DNA of 64,000 nt from JAFGUB01 sp050305515 (GCA_050305515.1 JBNLFL010000020.1:1-64000); one strand, 5' to 3'; positions 7,266 through 17,308 are shown, counted from the first letter of the stretch. Notes: generated by a model from the letters alone, not told the origin. Numbers and translations are program-made.

Positions 7266-9233
7266 TTACATTTTGCAGGAGTTGACGGCAGATTCGATCG
7301 CCCGAACAACGGAAGGATCTTCAAGTGTCGACGTATCCTGAGTAATCGCATCGCCTTTGGCAATGGCACGAAGAATGCGGCGCATGATCTTTCCGGAACG
7401 GGTTTTTGGCAATCCCGGAACAAAGATGACATCGTCACACAGTGCAATATTACCGATCTCTTTTTTGATGACATTGTTGATCTCTTTGACCATCTCCATC
7501 TCCTCAGAAACCGTATCTTCGCCTTTGAGAACAACGTAGGCGAAGATTCCTTCGCCCTTAATCTCATGCGGTTTTCCGACAACGGCGACTTCTGCGACGT
7601 TAGGGTGTTTCTTGATCGCCGCTTCGACTTCCGCAGTTCCCATACGGTGACCCGAAACGTTGATAACGTCGTCGGTACGTCCGGTAATGGTAATGTAGCC
7701 GTCTTCATCATAGTTGGCGCCGTCACCGGTAAAGTATACCGGTTTGCCATCTTTTTTGACGTCTCCGAAGTAAGACTTTCTAAAACGCTCCGGATCGCCC
7801 CAAACACCGCGAATCATGGAAGGCCACGGACGCGTGACACACATATAACCACTCTCTCCCGTGCCAACTTTTACGCCGGTTTCAGGATCAAGGATTTCAC
7901 CAATGATGCCCGGTAACGGCAATGTCGCGCAGGCAGGCTTGATCGGTGTGGCTCCCGGAAGCGGAGATACGATATGCCCTCCGGTTTCTGTCTGCCAGTA
8001 GGTATCGACAATGGCACATTTACCGCCGCCAACCGCTTCATAGTACCATTTCCATGCAGGCGGATCGATAGGCTCGCCCACGGTTCCGAGAACCTTGAGG
8101 GATGAAAGATCATATTTTTCCGGTTCATGCTCACCGGTTTTATGAAGGACACGGATTGCCGTCGGTGCCGTATAGAACTGGTTAATTTTATACTCTTCAA
8201 CCATCTTCCAGGGACGCCCCGCATCCGGATAGGTCGGAACGCCTTCAAACATCACCGTCGTCGCACCCATTGCCAGAGGACCATAGACAATGTAGGTATG
8301 CCCGGTAATCCAGCCGACGTCTGCCGTACACCAGTAGGTGTCGTTCTCTTTGACGTCAAAGACCCATTCCATCGTCATCTGCGCCCAGAGAATATACCCC
8401 GCCTGATTGTGCTGAACGCCTTTTGGTTTGCCGGTAGATCCGGAAGTATAAAGCAGGAAAAGCGGATCTTCGCTCTCCATCGGTTCGGGAGCACATTCCG
8501 TCGGCTGACTTTTGATAAGCTCGTTGTAAGAGTAGTCACGACCTGCCACCCATGTGACATCTTCACCGTTACGCTGTATGACACACACTTTTTCAACAGG
8601 TGTATTGCCTTCAAGTGCCGCGTCAACCACCGGTTTGAGCATGTAAGGTTTATCTTTACGGAAAGCTCCGTCTGCCGTAATGACTACTTTGGCTTCCGCA
8701 TCTTCAATACGGTCGCGCAGTGCTTCGGCAGAGAAACCGCCAAATACGATAGAGTGAATCGCACCGATACGTGCACACGCCAGCATGGCATAGGCAGCTT
8801 CGGGAATCATCGGCATATAGATAACGACACGATCGCCTTTTTTGACATGGAAGTTATTTTTGAGCATATTGGCAAAACGGTTGACGTTATAGTAAAGCTC
8901 ACGGTAGGTAATCACCTGATTGTCACCGCGGTCACCTTCGAAAATAATCGCGGCTTTGTTTTTACGGACATTCAGATGACGGTCAATACACTGAACAGAA
9001 ACGTTGAGCTTTCCGCCGTCGAACCACTTGACAAACGGAGCGTTTGACTCATCCAATACCGTGTGATATGGTTCCATCCAGTCGATTTTTTCCTTGGCGA
9101 AGCTGTCCCAGAACCCTTCGTAATCCTCAGTAGCCCAATCCTGCAATGCCTGATACTCACACATATTTTTGATGCGTGCGGATGCAGCAAACTCACGATT
9201 AGGTTTAAAAACCGGCTTTTTTTCTTCACTCAT
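7266..9233 (-). CDS. acsA: Acetyl-CoA synthetase (AMP-forming)
   Basis: Activates acetate to acetyl-CoA through acetyl-AMP. The 655-aa length is standard. Motifs include the nucleotide-binding loop YTSGSTGKPKGV, the core DTYWQTETGG, the hinge GRTDDVINVSGHRMGT and the C-terminal PKTRSGKIMRRILR whose Lys is the known acetylation site in this family. It is the last gene of a co-directional run porin-DUF485-actP-DUF294-exonuclease-acsA, and its start overlaps the exonuclease stop (TAATG). The context makes acetate the substrate with high confidence. Confidence 0.98.
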   Translation of the reverse strand: MSEEKKPVFKPNREFAASARIKNMCEYQALQDWATEDYEGFWDSFAKEKIDWMEPYHTVLDESNAPFVKWFDGGKLNVSVQCIDRHLNVRKNKAAIIFEGDRGDNQVITYRELYYNVNRFANMLKNNFHVKKGDRVVIYMPMIPEAAYAMLACARIGAIHSIVFGGFSAEALRDRIEDAEAKVVITADGAFRKDKPYMLKPVVDAALEGNTPVEKVCVIQRNGEDVTWVAGRDYSYNELIKSQPTECAPEPMESEDPLFLLYTSGSTGKPKGVQHNQAGYILWAQMTMEWVFDVKENDTYWCTADVGWITGHTYIVYGPLAMGATTVMFEGVPTYPDAGRPWKMVEEYKINQFYTAPTAIRVLHKTGEHEPEKYDLSSLKVLGTVGEPIDPPAWKWYYEAVGGGKCAIVDTYWQTETGGHIVSPLPGATPIKPACATLPLPGIIGEILDPETGVKVGTGESGYMCVTRPWPSMIRGVWGDPERFRKSYFGDVKKDGKPVYFTGDGANYDEDGYITITGRTDDVINVSGHRMGTAEVEAAIKKHPNVAEVAVVGKPHEIKGEGIFAYVVLKGEDTVSEEMEMVKEINNVIKKEIGNIALCDDVIFVPGLPKTRSGKIMRRILRAIAKGDAITQDTSTLEDPSVVRAIESAVNSCKM

Positions 9234-9850
9234 TATGTTCTCCTCTTGGTGGTTTGAAGTTTTAGAAATATCATCGCCGTCATAATGGCATCGTTGACGG
9301 CATTGTGTTGTCCCATATTGGGGATCTTCAAATCCTGCATGATTTTATCGAACCGTAAATCAATATTTCCTTGTGGGATCAACGCAGTCTTATAGTCATG
9401 ATAGAGGCCGGATACTTCAATCTTGTCATTTGGCAGTGAAATACCCAGCCAGGGCCGGATGTAGCGCTCAATCATGGCTACATCAAATTCCAGATAATAC
9501 CCCACCAATGTCCGCGAACCAATAAACTCCAGAAAACGCCCCACCGCCTCAAGCGGTTCAATAGCGTCTTCCAGATCACAGGGTCGGATATGGTGAATGG
9601 TAATCGACTTCTCATCAATCGCTCCCGAAGGCTTGAGAAACAGTTCGAACGTTTCGGAAGTCAGGATACGATTCTCTTTGATCCGCACGGCGCCGATAGA
9701 GAGAATTTCATCTTTTTTCGGGTCGAGTCCCGTTGTTTCGGTATCAAATACGACATACTCCTTTTCGGGAGCATCATCAAACAGAAATTCGTAATGCGAA
9801 TCCGTTAAGCGTTTGCGATTGCGGTTGCGCCGCCACGTTTTGAACATCAC
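9233..9850 (-). CDS. DnaQ-like 3'-5' exonuclease
   Basis: A 205-aa DEDDh exonuclease domain. Exo I is YVVFDTETTGLDPKKDEILSIG (catalytic D and E), Exo II is TLVGYYLEFDVAMIERYI, and Exo III is MGQHNAVNDAIMTAMIF with the His and Asp. It lacks the polymerase-binding extension of a replicative epsilon subunit, so it is not the proofreading subunit. It overlaps the DUF294 gene by 4 bp (ATGA) and acsA by 1 bp. DnaQ-like and DUF294 genes are repeatedly found beside actP/acs in Proteobacteria; the mechanistic reason is not established. Confidence 0.88.
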   Translation of the reverse strand: MMFKTWRRNRNRKRLTDSHYEFLFDDAPEKEYVVFDTETTGLDPKKDEILSIGAVRIKENRILTSETFELFLKPSGAIDEKSITIHHIRPCDLEDAIEPLEAVGRFLEFIGSRTLVGYYLEFDVAMIERYIRPWLGISLPNDKIEVSGLYHDYKTALIPQGNIDLRFDKIMQDLKIPNMGQHNAVNDAIMTAMIFLKLQTTKRRT

Positions 9851-11664
9851 ATCACCATATTCAGATGAAAATGGTAGGTCAGAAACTTTTTAAAGGTATT
9901 GACCACTTTAAACGCTTCCTTAAGCAGATCCCGTTCGATCTTCTCAAGCTTCTTCGGATTGATATAATTGTCCGCACTCATCGGATCACTCAGCTTCAGA
10001 CGGTAATGCAGACGAACTGAGAGCAGCGTATCGAAAGCTTCCATCAGCTCTGTCGCAAATTTTTTATCAAAAACACCGCGGTTATTAAGCTCCTTGATTC
10101 TTTCAACGGTATTACTGGCCTCAATCTTGTACTCCAGTGCCAGCGTACGAATTCCATGTACAATGGGGAATACACCCCCTTTTTTAATATCGATTTCGCT
10201 TTTATGCTCATGCGAGCCGTAAAGGAATCCGAAAACCTGTGATACCGGAGTGTCGAACTCCAAAGCCGACTTGGCTATATGCGCAAGATTATCATCATGA
10301 CCGTCAAAACGGGCAAAAAGGTACTCTTTGACATGATATAGCAATGTGACATCCCCCGCAATCGCCTTTGCGTCGAGAAAGATGGAAAGTGACTGCAGGC
10401 TTTCGGGACTCAGTGTCGCAATCCAGTCATCAACCTGCATTTTGAACTCCCGTTCCTTTCTGCGCCAGTAAGGATTGACAACCATCACATTGCCGCCGCA
10501 CTGCGGAAATCCGAGCTCGGAAAGCTTCGAATTAAAATCCTGCATGTAAGGTTCAAAATCGGTATTCGATGCATCACTGACAATCAGTGCATTGTCCTGA
10601 TCGGTACGCAGCAGCTGTTCGCCGCGCCCTTCAGAACCCATGATAAGCAGCGTACATTCATTGCGATGTGCCTCAGGAACACTCAGTTCAAAAACTTTTT
10701 GCATCATTTTAATGTTAAGTTCGCTTACCAGTTTCGAAATGTAACGTACCTTGACACCCTTTGACGAGAGTGACTGTACCAGATGGAAAAGATCGCGTCC
10801 AATCGTCGAAAGCTGATCACACCTATGGGCTTTGTCAATCTGGATCGCAATCAGATGCGAATGGGATGCGAAATGACTGAGCAGATCCAGCTGTTCGAGA
10901 ATGCCAAAGACCTTGCCCCCGTCCATAACAACCAAACGTTTGATTGCATGTTTGGTGAACAGCAGCAGTGCGTTAAAGAGAAAATCCTGCTTTTCTATGG
11001 TGATGACGGGATAGGTCGCGATATCACCGATGGCGCGATCATTTGAGATTTCGCCAAGCAGCACTTTTTTGAAATTGGTATCGGTGACGATCCCGAACGT
11101 TCCGTGACGCTCCACAAGAATCGCTTTGGCTTTAAGTTCCATCATCCGGCGCAGCGCATCGATAATCGGAAGTGACGCATCGACAATGCACGGGGTATGC
11201 AAAAAAATCTCATCCACACGGGCCACCATGAAAGGCGTCAGATCATTTTGAATATGGCGCTGTTTGAGATGAAGGTGGCGTGCGGCGAAATCCTGCATAT
11301 AATAGGTTTTGAATGCGGGGATGTCTTGAAGAAGATTTAAAAACGTCTCTTTTGGAAGCTCATAACAGATCAGATCTTCCTGAACAATAAAACGGCTCTC
11401 CGTCTTGTTATAAATGAGGGCATTGGCATCAAAGCTGTCCCCCTCTCCATAAACGTTGTGAAGATCATCATCAATCAGTTCGTTAACCGTGCCTTTGATG
11501 ATGATGTACAACGCCGCCGTCTCCAGAGAAGGTGCAATAAGCACCGTCTCTTTCGGATAGTATGCGATGTCCATTGCGCCCATCACCTGTTCCAGCTCCA
11601 TATCGCCGAGCTGGTCAAAAGGGTGAATGGATGAAATCAGCTCTTTCTGATCGAGTTTGCTCAT
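9847..11664 (-). CDS. cNMP-binding/CBS/DUF294 nucleotidyltransferase-like protein
   Basis: A 605-aa cytoplasmic signalling protein. Residues about 10-130 form a cyclic-nucleotide-binding fold (with VYGEGDSFDANALI), residues about 150-275 form two CBS motifs, and residues about 300-420 hold the DUF294 nucleotidyltransferase core GSEGRGEQLLRTDQDNALIV, like the GlnD nucleotidyltransferase. A helical DUF294 C-terminal domain follows. Substrate and ligand are unknown. It stands between actP (4-bp gap) and the exonuclease (4-bp overlap), so it is probably part of acetate/energy control. An adenylyl- or uridylyltransferase role is inference. Confidence 0.88.
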   Translation of the reverse strand: MSKLDQKELISSIHPFDQLGDMELEQVMGAMDIAYYPKETVLIAPSLETAALYIIIKGTVNELIDDDLHNVYGEGDSFDANALIYNKTESRFIVQEDLICYELPKETFLNLLQDIPAFKTYYMQDFAARHLHLKQRHIQNDLTPFMVARVDEIFLHTPCIVDASLPIIDALRRMMELKAKAILVERHGTFGIVTDTNFKKVLLGEISNDRAIGDIATYPVITIEKQDFLFNALLLFTKHAIKRLVVMDGGKVFGILEQLDLLSHFASHSHLIAIQIDKAHRCDQLSTIGRDLFHLVQSLSSKGVKVRYISKLVSELNIKMMQKVFELSVPEAHRNECTLLIMGSEGRGEQLLRTDQDNALIVSDASNTDFEPYMQDFNSKLSELGFPQCGGNVMVVNPYWRRKEREFKMQVDDWIATLSPESLQSLSIFLDAKAIAGDVTLLYHVKEYLFARFDGHDDNLAHIAKSALEFDTPVSQVFGFLYGSHEHKSEIDIKKGGVFPIVHGIRTLALEYKIEASNTVERIKELNNRGVFDKKFATELMEAFDTLLSVRLHYRLKLSDPMSADNYINPKKLEKIERDLLKEAFKVVNTFKKFLTYHFHLNMVM

Positions 11665-11668
11665 TGCT

Positions 11669-13315
11669 TTAGTGCTCTACCGCACCTTCTGCACCGATAC
11701 CGGTCTGTGCACGAATGTACTGTGCTTCATAAGCTTCCTGCTCGCGCGCCGCATCATCGCTTTTATCGGTGATCGAGAAGAACCAGATACCGATGAACGC
11801 CACACTGACAGAGAAGAGCGCCGGATATTTATACGGGAAGATCGCTTCGGCATTGCCAAGAATCTGCACCCACACGATCGGACCGAGGATAACCAGAGCC
11901 ACAGCAGTTGCCAGACCAAGCGTACCGCCGATAACCGCACCGCGAGTCGTCAGTTTGCTCCAGAACATGGAGAGGAACAAAATCGGGAAGTTTGCCGATG
12001 CCGCAATGGCAAATGCCAGACCGACAACGAATGCAATGTTCTGTTTTTCAAACGCGATTCCCAGGAAGATCGCCAGAATACCCAGACCGACTGTTGCCAT
12101 TTTGGAAACACGCATTTCCGCCATACCGTCTGCTTTGCCTTTTTTGATGACAGACGCATAAAGGTCATGAGAAATCGCGGAAGCACCTGCCAGCGTCAGA
12201 CCCGAAACCACCGCAAGGATGGTTGCAAAAGCTACTGCCGAGATGAATCCGAGGAAGAAGTCGCCGCCAACCGCATGAGAGAGGTGGATCGCAGCCATGT
12301 TGTTACCGCCGATAATCTTCTGCGTTGCATCAAGATACTCCGGATTGGTCGCTACCAGAACGATCGCACCGAAACCGATGATGAATGTCAGGATATAGAA
12401 ATACCCGATGAAACCGGTTGCGAAGAAAACGGACTTTCTAGCCTCTTTTGCATCCGCGACGGTAAAGAAACGCATCAGGATGTGTGGCAGACCTGCAGTA
12501 CCGAACATCAGCGCAATCGCCAATGAGATCGCAGACACAGGGTCGCTGACCAGTCCGCCCGGACTCATGATTTCAATACCTTTAGTGTCAACCGCACTCT
12601 GGAAAAGCGAATTGAAGCTGAAGTCGTAATGCGCCATAACCGCAATCGCCATGAACGTAGCACCCGCAAGCAGCAAAATAGCCTTGATGATCTGAACCCA
12701 TGTGGTGGCAAGCATTCCCCCGAAGGTGACGTAAAGTACCATCAGGACACCTACGAGAATAACCGCAAACTCATAGTTGAGACCGAAAAGCAGCTGGATC
12801 AGTTTGCCCGAACCAACCATCTGTGCGATCAGATAGAGCAGAACCGTCGCAATAGAACCAAACGCAGCCAGTGTACGGATAGGCGTCTGGCGCAGACGAT
12901 ACGATGCAACGTCGGCAAAGGTATATTTACCCAGGTTACGCAGTTGTTCCGCTACAAGGAAAAGGATGATCGGCCAGCCGACAAGGAAGCCGATAGAGTA
13001 GATCAGACCGTCATAACCCTTGGAGTACACCAGACCTGAAATCCCCAGAAACGACGCAGCTGACATATAGTCACCGGCAATCGCCAGACCGTTTTGAAAA
13101 CCTGTGATACCGCCACCGGCAGTATAGAAGTCTTTTGCCGTTTTGGTACGTTTAGCCGCCCAGTAGGTAATACCCAAAGTACCACCAACGAAGAGCAGGA
13201 ACATCACGATGGCAGACATATTAAGAGCCTGCTTCTGAACTTCACCCTCGATCGCACCCGAAGCAAACAGCATCGCGAAAGAGAGACCCATAAAAATAAA
13301 AATGCGACTCAACAT
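11669..13315 (-). CDS. actP: Cation/acetate symporter ActP
   Basis: A 548-aa sodium:solute symporter (SSS family) with an N-terminal hydrophobic leader and about 13 transmembrane segments. Family features include FYTAGGGITGFQNGLAIAGDYMSAASFLG near residue 65, the segment GTAGLPHILMRFF and the long C-terminal loop. It imports acetate with a cation across the inner membrane. It directly follows the DUF485 gene with no gap between stop and start, the classical yjcH-actP order, and precedes acsA in the same operon. Confidence 0.97.
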   Translation of the reverse strand: MLSRIFIFMGLSFAMLFASGAIEGEVQKQALNMSAIVMFLLFVGGTLGITYWAAKRTKTAKDFYTAGGGITGFQNGLAIAGDYMSAASFLGISGLVYSKGYDGLIYSIGFLVGWPIILFLVAEQLRNLGKYTFADVASYRLRQTPIRTLAAFGSIATVLLYLIAQMVGSGKLIQLLFGLNYEFAVILVGVLMVLYVTFGGMLATTWVQIIKAILLLAGATFMAIAVMAHYDFSFNSLFQSAVDTKGIEIMSPGGLVSDPVSAISLAIALMFGTAGLPHILMRFFTVADAKEARKSVFFATGFIGYFYILTFIIGFGAIVLVATNPEYLDATQKIIGGNNMAAIHLSHAVGGDFFLGFISAVAFATILAVVSGLTLAGASAISHDLYASVIKKGKADGMAEMRVSKMATVGLGILAIFLGIAFEKQNIAFVVGLAFAIAASANFPILFLSMFWSKLTTRGAVIGGTLGLATAVALVILGPIVWVQILGNAEAIFPYKYPALFSVSVAFIGIWFFSITDKSDDAAREQEAYEAQYIRAQTGIGAEGAVEH

Positions 13316-13630
13316 CTATTCTCCTTTCGCATTGTTTTTAATCTGACGCGTCAAATCGTCAAATTCAGTGTTGGCACGTTTGACATAAATGCCTGTGATG
13401 ACAAAAGCGAATACGATAACAATAACGCCCACAGGAATACCCACAGTCGTTACGGCATCAGCACTCAGCGGTGTACCCAGCAGTGACGGATCAAATGCGA
13501 TCGTCAGGATAAACGCGAAATAAACGACCAGCATTGCGATGGTCAGTTTCCATGCGAACGCGGAGCGTTCACGGACAAGCTTTTGAAAGTTAGGGTCTTT
13601 CTTGACCTTATCTACGATATCTTGTTGCAT
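13316..13630 (-). CDS. DUF485 inner-membrane protein (YjcH type)
   Basis: A 104-aa protein with the DUF485 pattern: a cytoplasmic N-terminus (DPNFQKLVRERSAFAWKL), two transmembrane helices (TIAMLVVYFAFILTIAF and the VGIPVGVIVIVFAFVITGIY segment), and a charged tail. DUF485 proteins accompany ActP-type symporters and are thought to be accessory subunits. It lies 9 bp downstream of the porin gene and abuts actP. Confidence 0.93.
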   Translation of the reverse strand: MQQDIVDKVKKDPNFQKLVRERSAFAWKLTIAMLVVYFAFILTIAFDPSLLGTPLSADAVTTVGIPVGVIVIVFAFVITGIYVKRANTEFDDLTRQIKNNAKGE

Positions 13631-13639
13631 CGTATCTCC

Positions 13640-14974
13640 TTAGAAGTTGTAGTTGGCAATAAGGCGGTACTCGCTCCAGCCTGTCGTTCCGGCAGCACTC
13701 TCTGCGAAATCGCGTGGGAAGTTACCGCGGGCACGCAGCTGCAGATTTTTTACCATTGCAGGATAGTAGATCACGTCGAAACCGGCTTCCGTTGCCGTTC
13801 TTGCAATACCGTATCCGCTGTTTTTATCGATATCAAATGAGGTGTAATACCCGGTTGTAGAAAGGTTGGGACCGAATGATTTGAAGTTATAGGTCGCAGC
13901 CGCTTTCATTGCAGTGGTTCCCGCAAGGAACATATGACGTGTGACCATGCCCTGCGTATAGGCCGGCATACCACCCCAAGGCGTAATGATTGCACTTTCG
14001 AGCGCACCCTGATCATCATCGTTGGCGGTCGTTGCCGAATACGCGCCGTAAACCGTCAGGTTCTCGACTTTGAAGCCAAGTTTGGCTGACCAGTAGAGAC
14101 TGTCAACCTCACCGGCATACTCCTCTCCGATGCTGTTCTCTTTGATGAACTGCGCACCGACGAACGGCTTCACGGCATCGCTCAACAGACATTTCCAGGA
14201 GTAGTTGACTTCCCCGTAAATCGCATTGAGAAGATCATACGCATAGTAGTCCCAAAGCTGAACTTTGAGATTTTCGATACCGGTGTAGGTAGCGGAAAGA
14301 ACGGAGACGCCATCTGTATGTTCATTAACAGCATAAGTACCCATGTTCACAAACTCACCGACCTGGTTCGATGCATCCCATGCAGAATAACCGGATGTGG
14401 CACCCAGTACGCCGCCGGCACCGTAAACGCGTCCGAAAGTACCTTGTGCAAAGCGTGTGACATGTCCACCGATCAGTGTGGTACCAGGAAGATCGGTATT
14501 GATCAGCAGGTAGGCTTCAAAAAGGTTAGGAACCATACGGGCATCATCAGAACCGGCCAGTGGCGTATCAAGCTTCTGGCGGCCGCCTTTGAAAACTGTA
14601 TTTCCGCGAGCATACTGCACGTATGCTTCACCGATCATGCTGTAGTTTTCGTTGTCAGGACCCAGCAGTGACGGATCGTTCTGCGTATAGTCATCGTGCG
14701 GTGTTTTAAGAAACAGTCCGTTTGTCGTATAAAACGCAACAGCCGTACTCAAACCGTGAAACGCATCAGTTTCAAATTTCAGATGCCCACCGATAGCATT
14801 TGCATTGCGGTGCGTATCGTTGCCTGCACTTCCCTGATATTCGCGATCAACTCCGAAGTAACGAATTTGTCCACTCGTTTTACCCTCGGAGAACATGCTG
14901 CTGAGATCTTCAGCCGCATTCACAGTGGAGCCGACTGCCATAGCAGCTACTACGGAAATCATCATTTTATTCAT
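13640..14974 (-). CDS. Outer-membrane porin, OprD-like
   Basis: A 444-aa exported beta-barrel. Signal peptide MNKMMISVVAAMAVGSTVNA, then a sequence rich in alternating aromatic/polar strands and Gly, starting SGQIRYFGVDREYQG and ending in an aromatic residue (IANYNF), as outer-membrane barrels do. The segment GRQKLDTPLAG with acidic and basic loop residues fits the OprD family of Campylobacterota. ATG 14974 is chosen because the signal peptide begins there and AAAGG lies upstream; longer in-frame starts lack a leader. Position at the head of the acetate operon suggests it admits acetate or other carboxylates. Confidence 0.88.
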   Translation of the reverse strand: MNKMMISVVAAMAVGSTVNAAEDLSSMFSEGKTSGQIRYFGVDREYQGSAGNDTHRNANAIGGHLKFETDAFHGLSTAVAFYTTNGLFLKTPHDDYTQNDPSLLGPDNENYSMIGEAYVQYARGNTVFKGGRQKLDTPLAGSDDARMVPNLFEAYLLINTDLPGTTLIGGHVTRFAQGTFGRVYGAGGVLGATSGYSAWDASNQVGEFVNMGTYAVNEHTDGVSVLSATYTGIENLKVQLWDYYAYDLLNAIYGEVNYSWKCLLSDAVKPFVGAQFIKENSIGEEYAGEVDSLYWSAKLGFKVENLTVYGAYSATTANDDDQGALESAIITPWGGMPAYTQGMVTRHMFLAGTTAMKAAATYNFKSFGPNLSTTGYYTSFDIDKNSGYGIARTATEAGFDVIYYPAMVKNLQLRARGNFPRDFAESAAGTTGWSEYRLIANYNF

Positions 14975-15111
14975 GACTCTGCCTTTAAGAAAGTATTCAA
15001 CAGGTATGGTAGAAACGAAACGTAGCATGAACGTAGCAATATCACTTTTTCACGTTTTTCGAATAGAAGTTGCAGAGAGTGGGAAATAATGTAACAAAAA
15101 TGTAGAAAAAG

Positions 15112-15765
15112 TTACCGATCGATCATGTATCCCATGGCACGGATGTTCAGAATAAAATCTTCTTTAAGTGTTTTTTTCAGTCTGTTGACTTCAGCACGAA
15201 TGGTAGCATTGTCTATGATGGCCTCATCCCAGACGTAATGGCGGAACATCTCGAAGTCGACGACACGCCCTTTATTGTTAGCCAGAATATCAATGATCTG
15301 CATCTGCCTTTTCGTCAGTACCTGAGGCTGCTTTTCAAAATAGAGCACCTGACTCTGCGTGTCATAGGTATAGTTTTTCGAAAGGCTTACATGTAATGAG
15401 GGCGACTGCTGCGCGGCGAGTACCTTGTCGATACGCAGGGAGAGCTCTTTGAGATGAAACGGTTTTTTCAGGTAATCGTAACATCCCAGATCGAATGCGC
15501 GCGAGATCTCTTCGATATCTACCAGTGCGCTGATATAGATAGCCGGGATGTAAACCTTCTTTACATGTAAGGCTTCAAGCAGCGAGAGACCGTCGAGATA
15601 GGGCACGTTAATATCAAGTATCAACAGATCGAACGCTTCATGATCGATCCGGTTCAGTGCTTCCTCGCCGTCAAACGTCGCGACAACGGCATGCCCCTGC
15701 CCTTCAAGATATTCGGTAATGGCGTCGTTGAGCTGAAGCTCATCTTCCAAAAGTAATATTTTCAA
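15112..15765 (-). CDS. OmpR-family response regulator (acetate region)
   Basis: A 217-aa regulator: receiver with EDE at residues 7-9, Asp 51 in LLILDINVPYLDG and Lys in YDYLKKPFHLKE, then a winged helix (residues 125-217) containing VLTKRQMQIIDILANNKGRVV and ending RAMGYMI. Two TTACATGTAA copies lie in the gene, both read as Leu-His-Val (15387 and 15561). It overlaps the kinase gene by 26 bp and is transcribed towards the porin/actP/acs run, which makes that operon its likely target; this is inference. Confidence 0.94.
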   Translation of the reverse strand: MKILLLEDELQLNDAITEYLEGQGHAVVATFDGEEALNRIDHEAFDLLILDINVPYLDGLSLLEALHVKKVYIPAIYISALVDIEEISRAFDLGCYDYLKKPFHLKELSLRIDKVLAAQQSPSLHVSLSKNYTYDTQSQVLYFEKQPQVLTKRQMQIIDILANNKGRVVDFEMFRHYVWDEAIIDNATIRAEVNRLKKTLKEDFILNIRAMGYMIDR

Positions 15766-17281
15766 TCAAAAACCTGTAAGTGAACTCTGTCTGTTCTTCA
15801 TCGGAGTGCAGGGTAATCTCGATATCCTCTTCATCACAAATCGATTTGACGAGATTAAGCCCTAGCCCGAAACCGTCTTTATAGCGATTCTCCCGATAGT
15901 ATGCCTCAAAAATTTTCTCGGGTTCCTTAATGGTCACGGAACGGCTGGCAAAATGAACCTGAACCCAGCGGCCCTCGCAAACTACCATAACCCGGATCAT
16001 CTCATCGCGTTTGGTGTACTTGATGGCATTGGTAAGATTGTTGTCGATGATACGTTGCAGCTTGGTTTCATTAATGCGTACCGACACCTTGTCGTTACAT
16101 CGCTCCTCAAAGACAAAATTGACCCGGGCCATCTGAGCCACCTCATCAAAAAAACGTACCCGTGACTGGACATACTCGCTGATGTCGATATTCATTTTCG
16201 GATACTCCACCAGATCTTTCTTGACCAGAAAGCTCAGATCATCATAAATATTGAATACCTGTTTGAGCGATGCCTCGATTTTGGCAAGGTAGGGATCACG
16301 TCCGTGTTTCATACTGTAAAGCTCAATATTGGCAATCATCACCGAAAGCGGCGTATTGGTTTCATGAATGGCATAGCGGATAAACTGCTTTTGCGCTTCG
16401 AAAAGCTCCTTCAGCATGTGGGTTTTTCTTTCGACGCGTTCTTCAAGCGTACGGTTGAGCTCTTCAAGCTCATTCTTTTGTACATTAATGGTGCTTACCA
16501 TGGCATTGGCGCTCTGTGCCATGGACTGAAACTCTTCAAAAAAGATTCTCTCGTGTTCGAGCTGAACATACTCGGTTTTCATTTTGGCAAAAAAATCCAA
16601 AAACGCATCAATGTCGCGTTCGATCATCGTACTGAGAATCCTGGTGATGGCCCAGATAAATCCGAAAAGAATGAACGAAAGTGTCACCACTTCAAGCACC
16701 AGCTTGATCAGACGGTCACGCAGTACCTGTTCTTGTATCCGCATCTGTTCCTCAAAGGGTTTAAGCAGGTGCGACAACAGCAGATGATAGCCTCCCACAA
16801 GGGTACGATGCAGCAGCAGCATCGGTTCGGGTTCTCCTTCTATGACAAGCTCATGCTGGGTAATTTCCTCCCCGGTCAGCCCCAGGAGCGCCTCACCATG
16901 CCCCTCAAAACGGTCACGGGGAAGTGCCGGACGCATCGAAGCGTCATAAAGCATAACCCATTGATGGCGTTGCGTTTCAAACGACTCTACAAGTTCATAG
17001 AACCCCTCATCCAAAACACCGCCGCTACGTTCGTAGGCAAATGTAAAAATGCGCTGCATACGATGTGCCGCCGCTCGCATCATCTCATGTTCGCGTTCGA
17101 TGTAGCGCGTGTGTTCGATTGCAACGCTAGAGCGAAACTGCTTGTACTCTTCGTGAATGACAAGTATCGAAAAGAGCAGCGTAAACGCCAGCATGAACCA
17201 GACGGAAAGAAAGTTGATCCGGTGCAGACGCATTCGGGAAAAGCGCTGGTACAACCACTGATCGAGTGAAAAACTGCCCAT
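15740..17281 (-). CDS. Sensor histidine kinase (acetate region)
   Basis: A 513-aa kinase with two transmembrane helices (about residues 24-43 and 185-210) around a periplasmic sensor domain of about 140 residues, a coiled-coil linker with repeated Glu/Leu heptads, and the phosphoacceptor motif FIRYAIHETNTPLSVM. The HETNTP box is typical of Campylobacterota kinases. ATP-binding motifs are NNLTNAIKYTK and GFGLGLNLV. ATG 17281 is chosen because AGGA stands five bases upstream; ATG 17287 is also possible. It shares a divergent promoter region with the cyclophilin gene and is partnered with the overlapping response regulator. Confidence 0.92.
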   Translation of the reverse strand: MGSFSLDQWLYQRFSRMRLHRINFLSVWFMLAFTLLFSILVIHEEYKQFRSSVAIEHTRYIEREHEMMRAAAHRMQRIFTFAYERSGGVLDEGFYELVESFETQRHQWVMLYDASMRPALPRDRFEGHGEALLGLTGEEITQHELVIEGEPEPMLLLHRTLVGGYHLLLSHLLKPFEEQMRIQEQVLRDRLIKLVLEVVTLSFILFGFIWAITRILSTMIERDIDAFLDFFAKMKTEYVQLEHERIFFEEFQSMAQSANAMVSTINVQKNELEELNRTLEERVERKTHMLKELFEAQKQFIRYAIHETNTPLSVMIANIELYSMKHGRDPYLAKIEASLKQVFNIYDDLSFLVKKDLVEYPKMNIDISEYVQSRVRFFDEVAQMARVNFVFEERCNDKVSVRINETKLQRIIDNNLTNAIKYTKRDEMIRVMVVCEGRWVQVHFASRSVTIKEPEKIFEAYYRENRYKDGFGLGLNLVKSICDEEDIEITLHSDEEQTEFTYRFLIENITFGR

Positions 17282-17308
17282 GGACATCCTGTCATCAATT
17301 AAATATTG

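Noticed and set aside
9233..9850. DnaQ-like protein as the replicative epsilon subunit
   Set aside because: No C-terminal polymerase-binding region, and the operon context is acetate metabolism.
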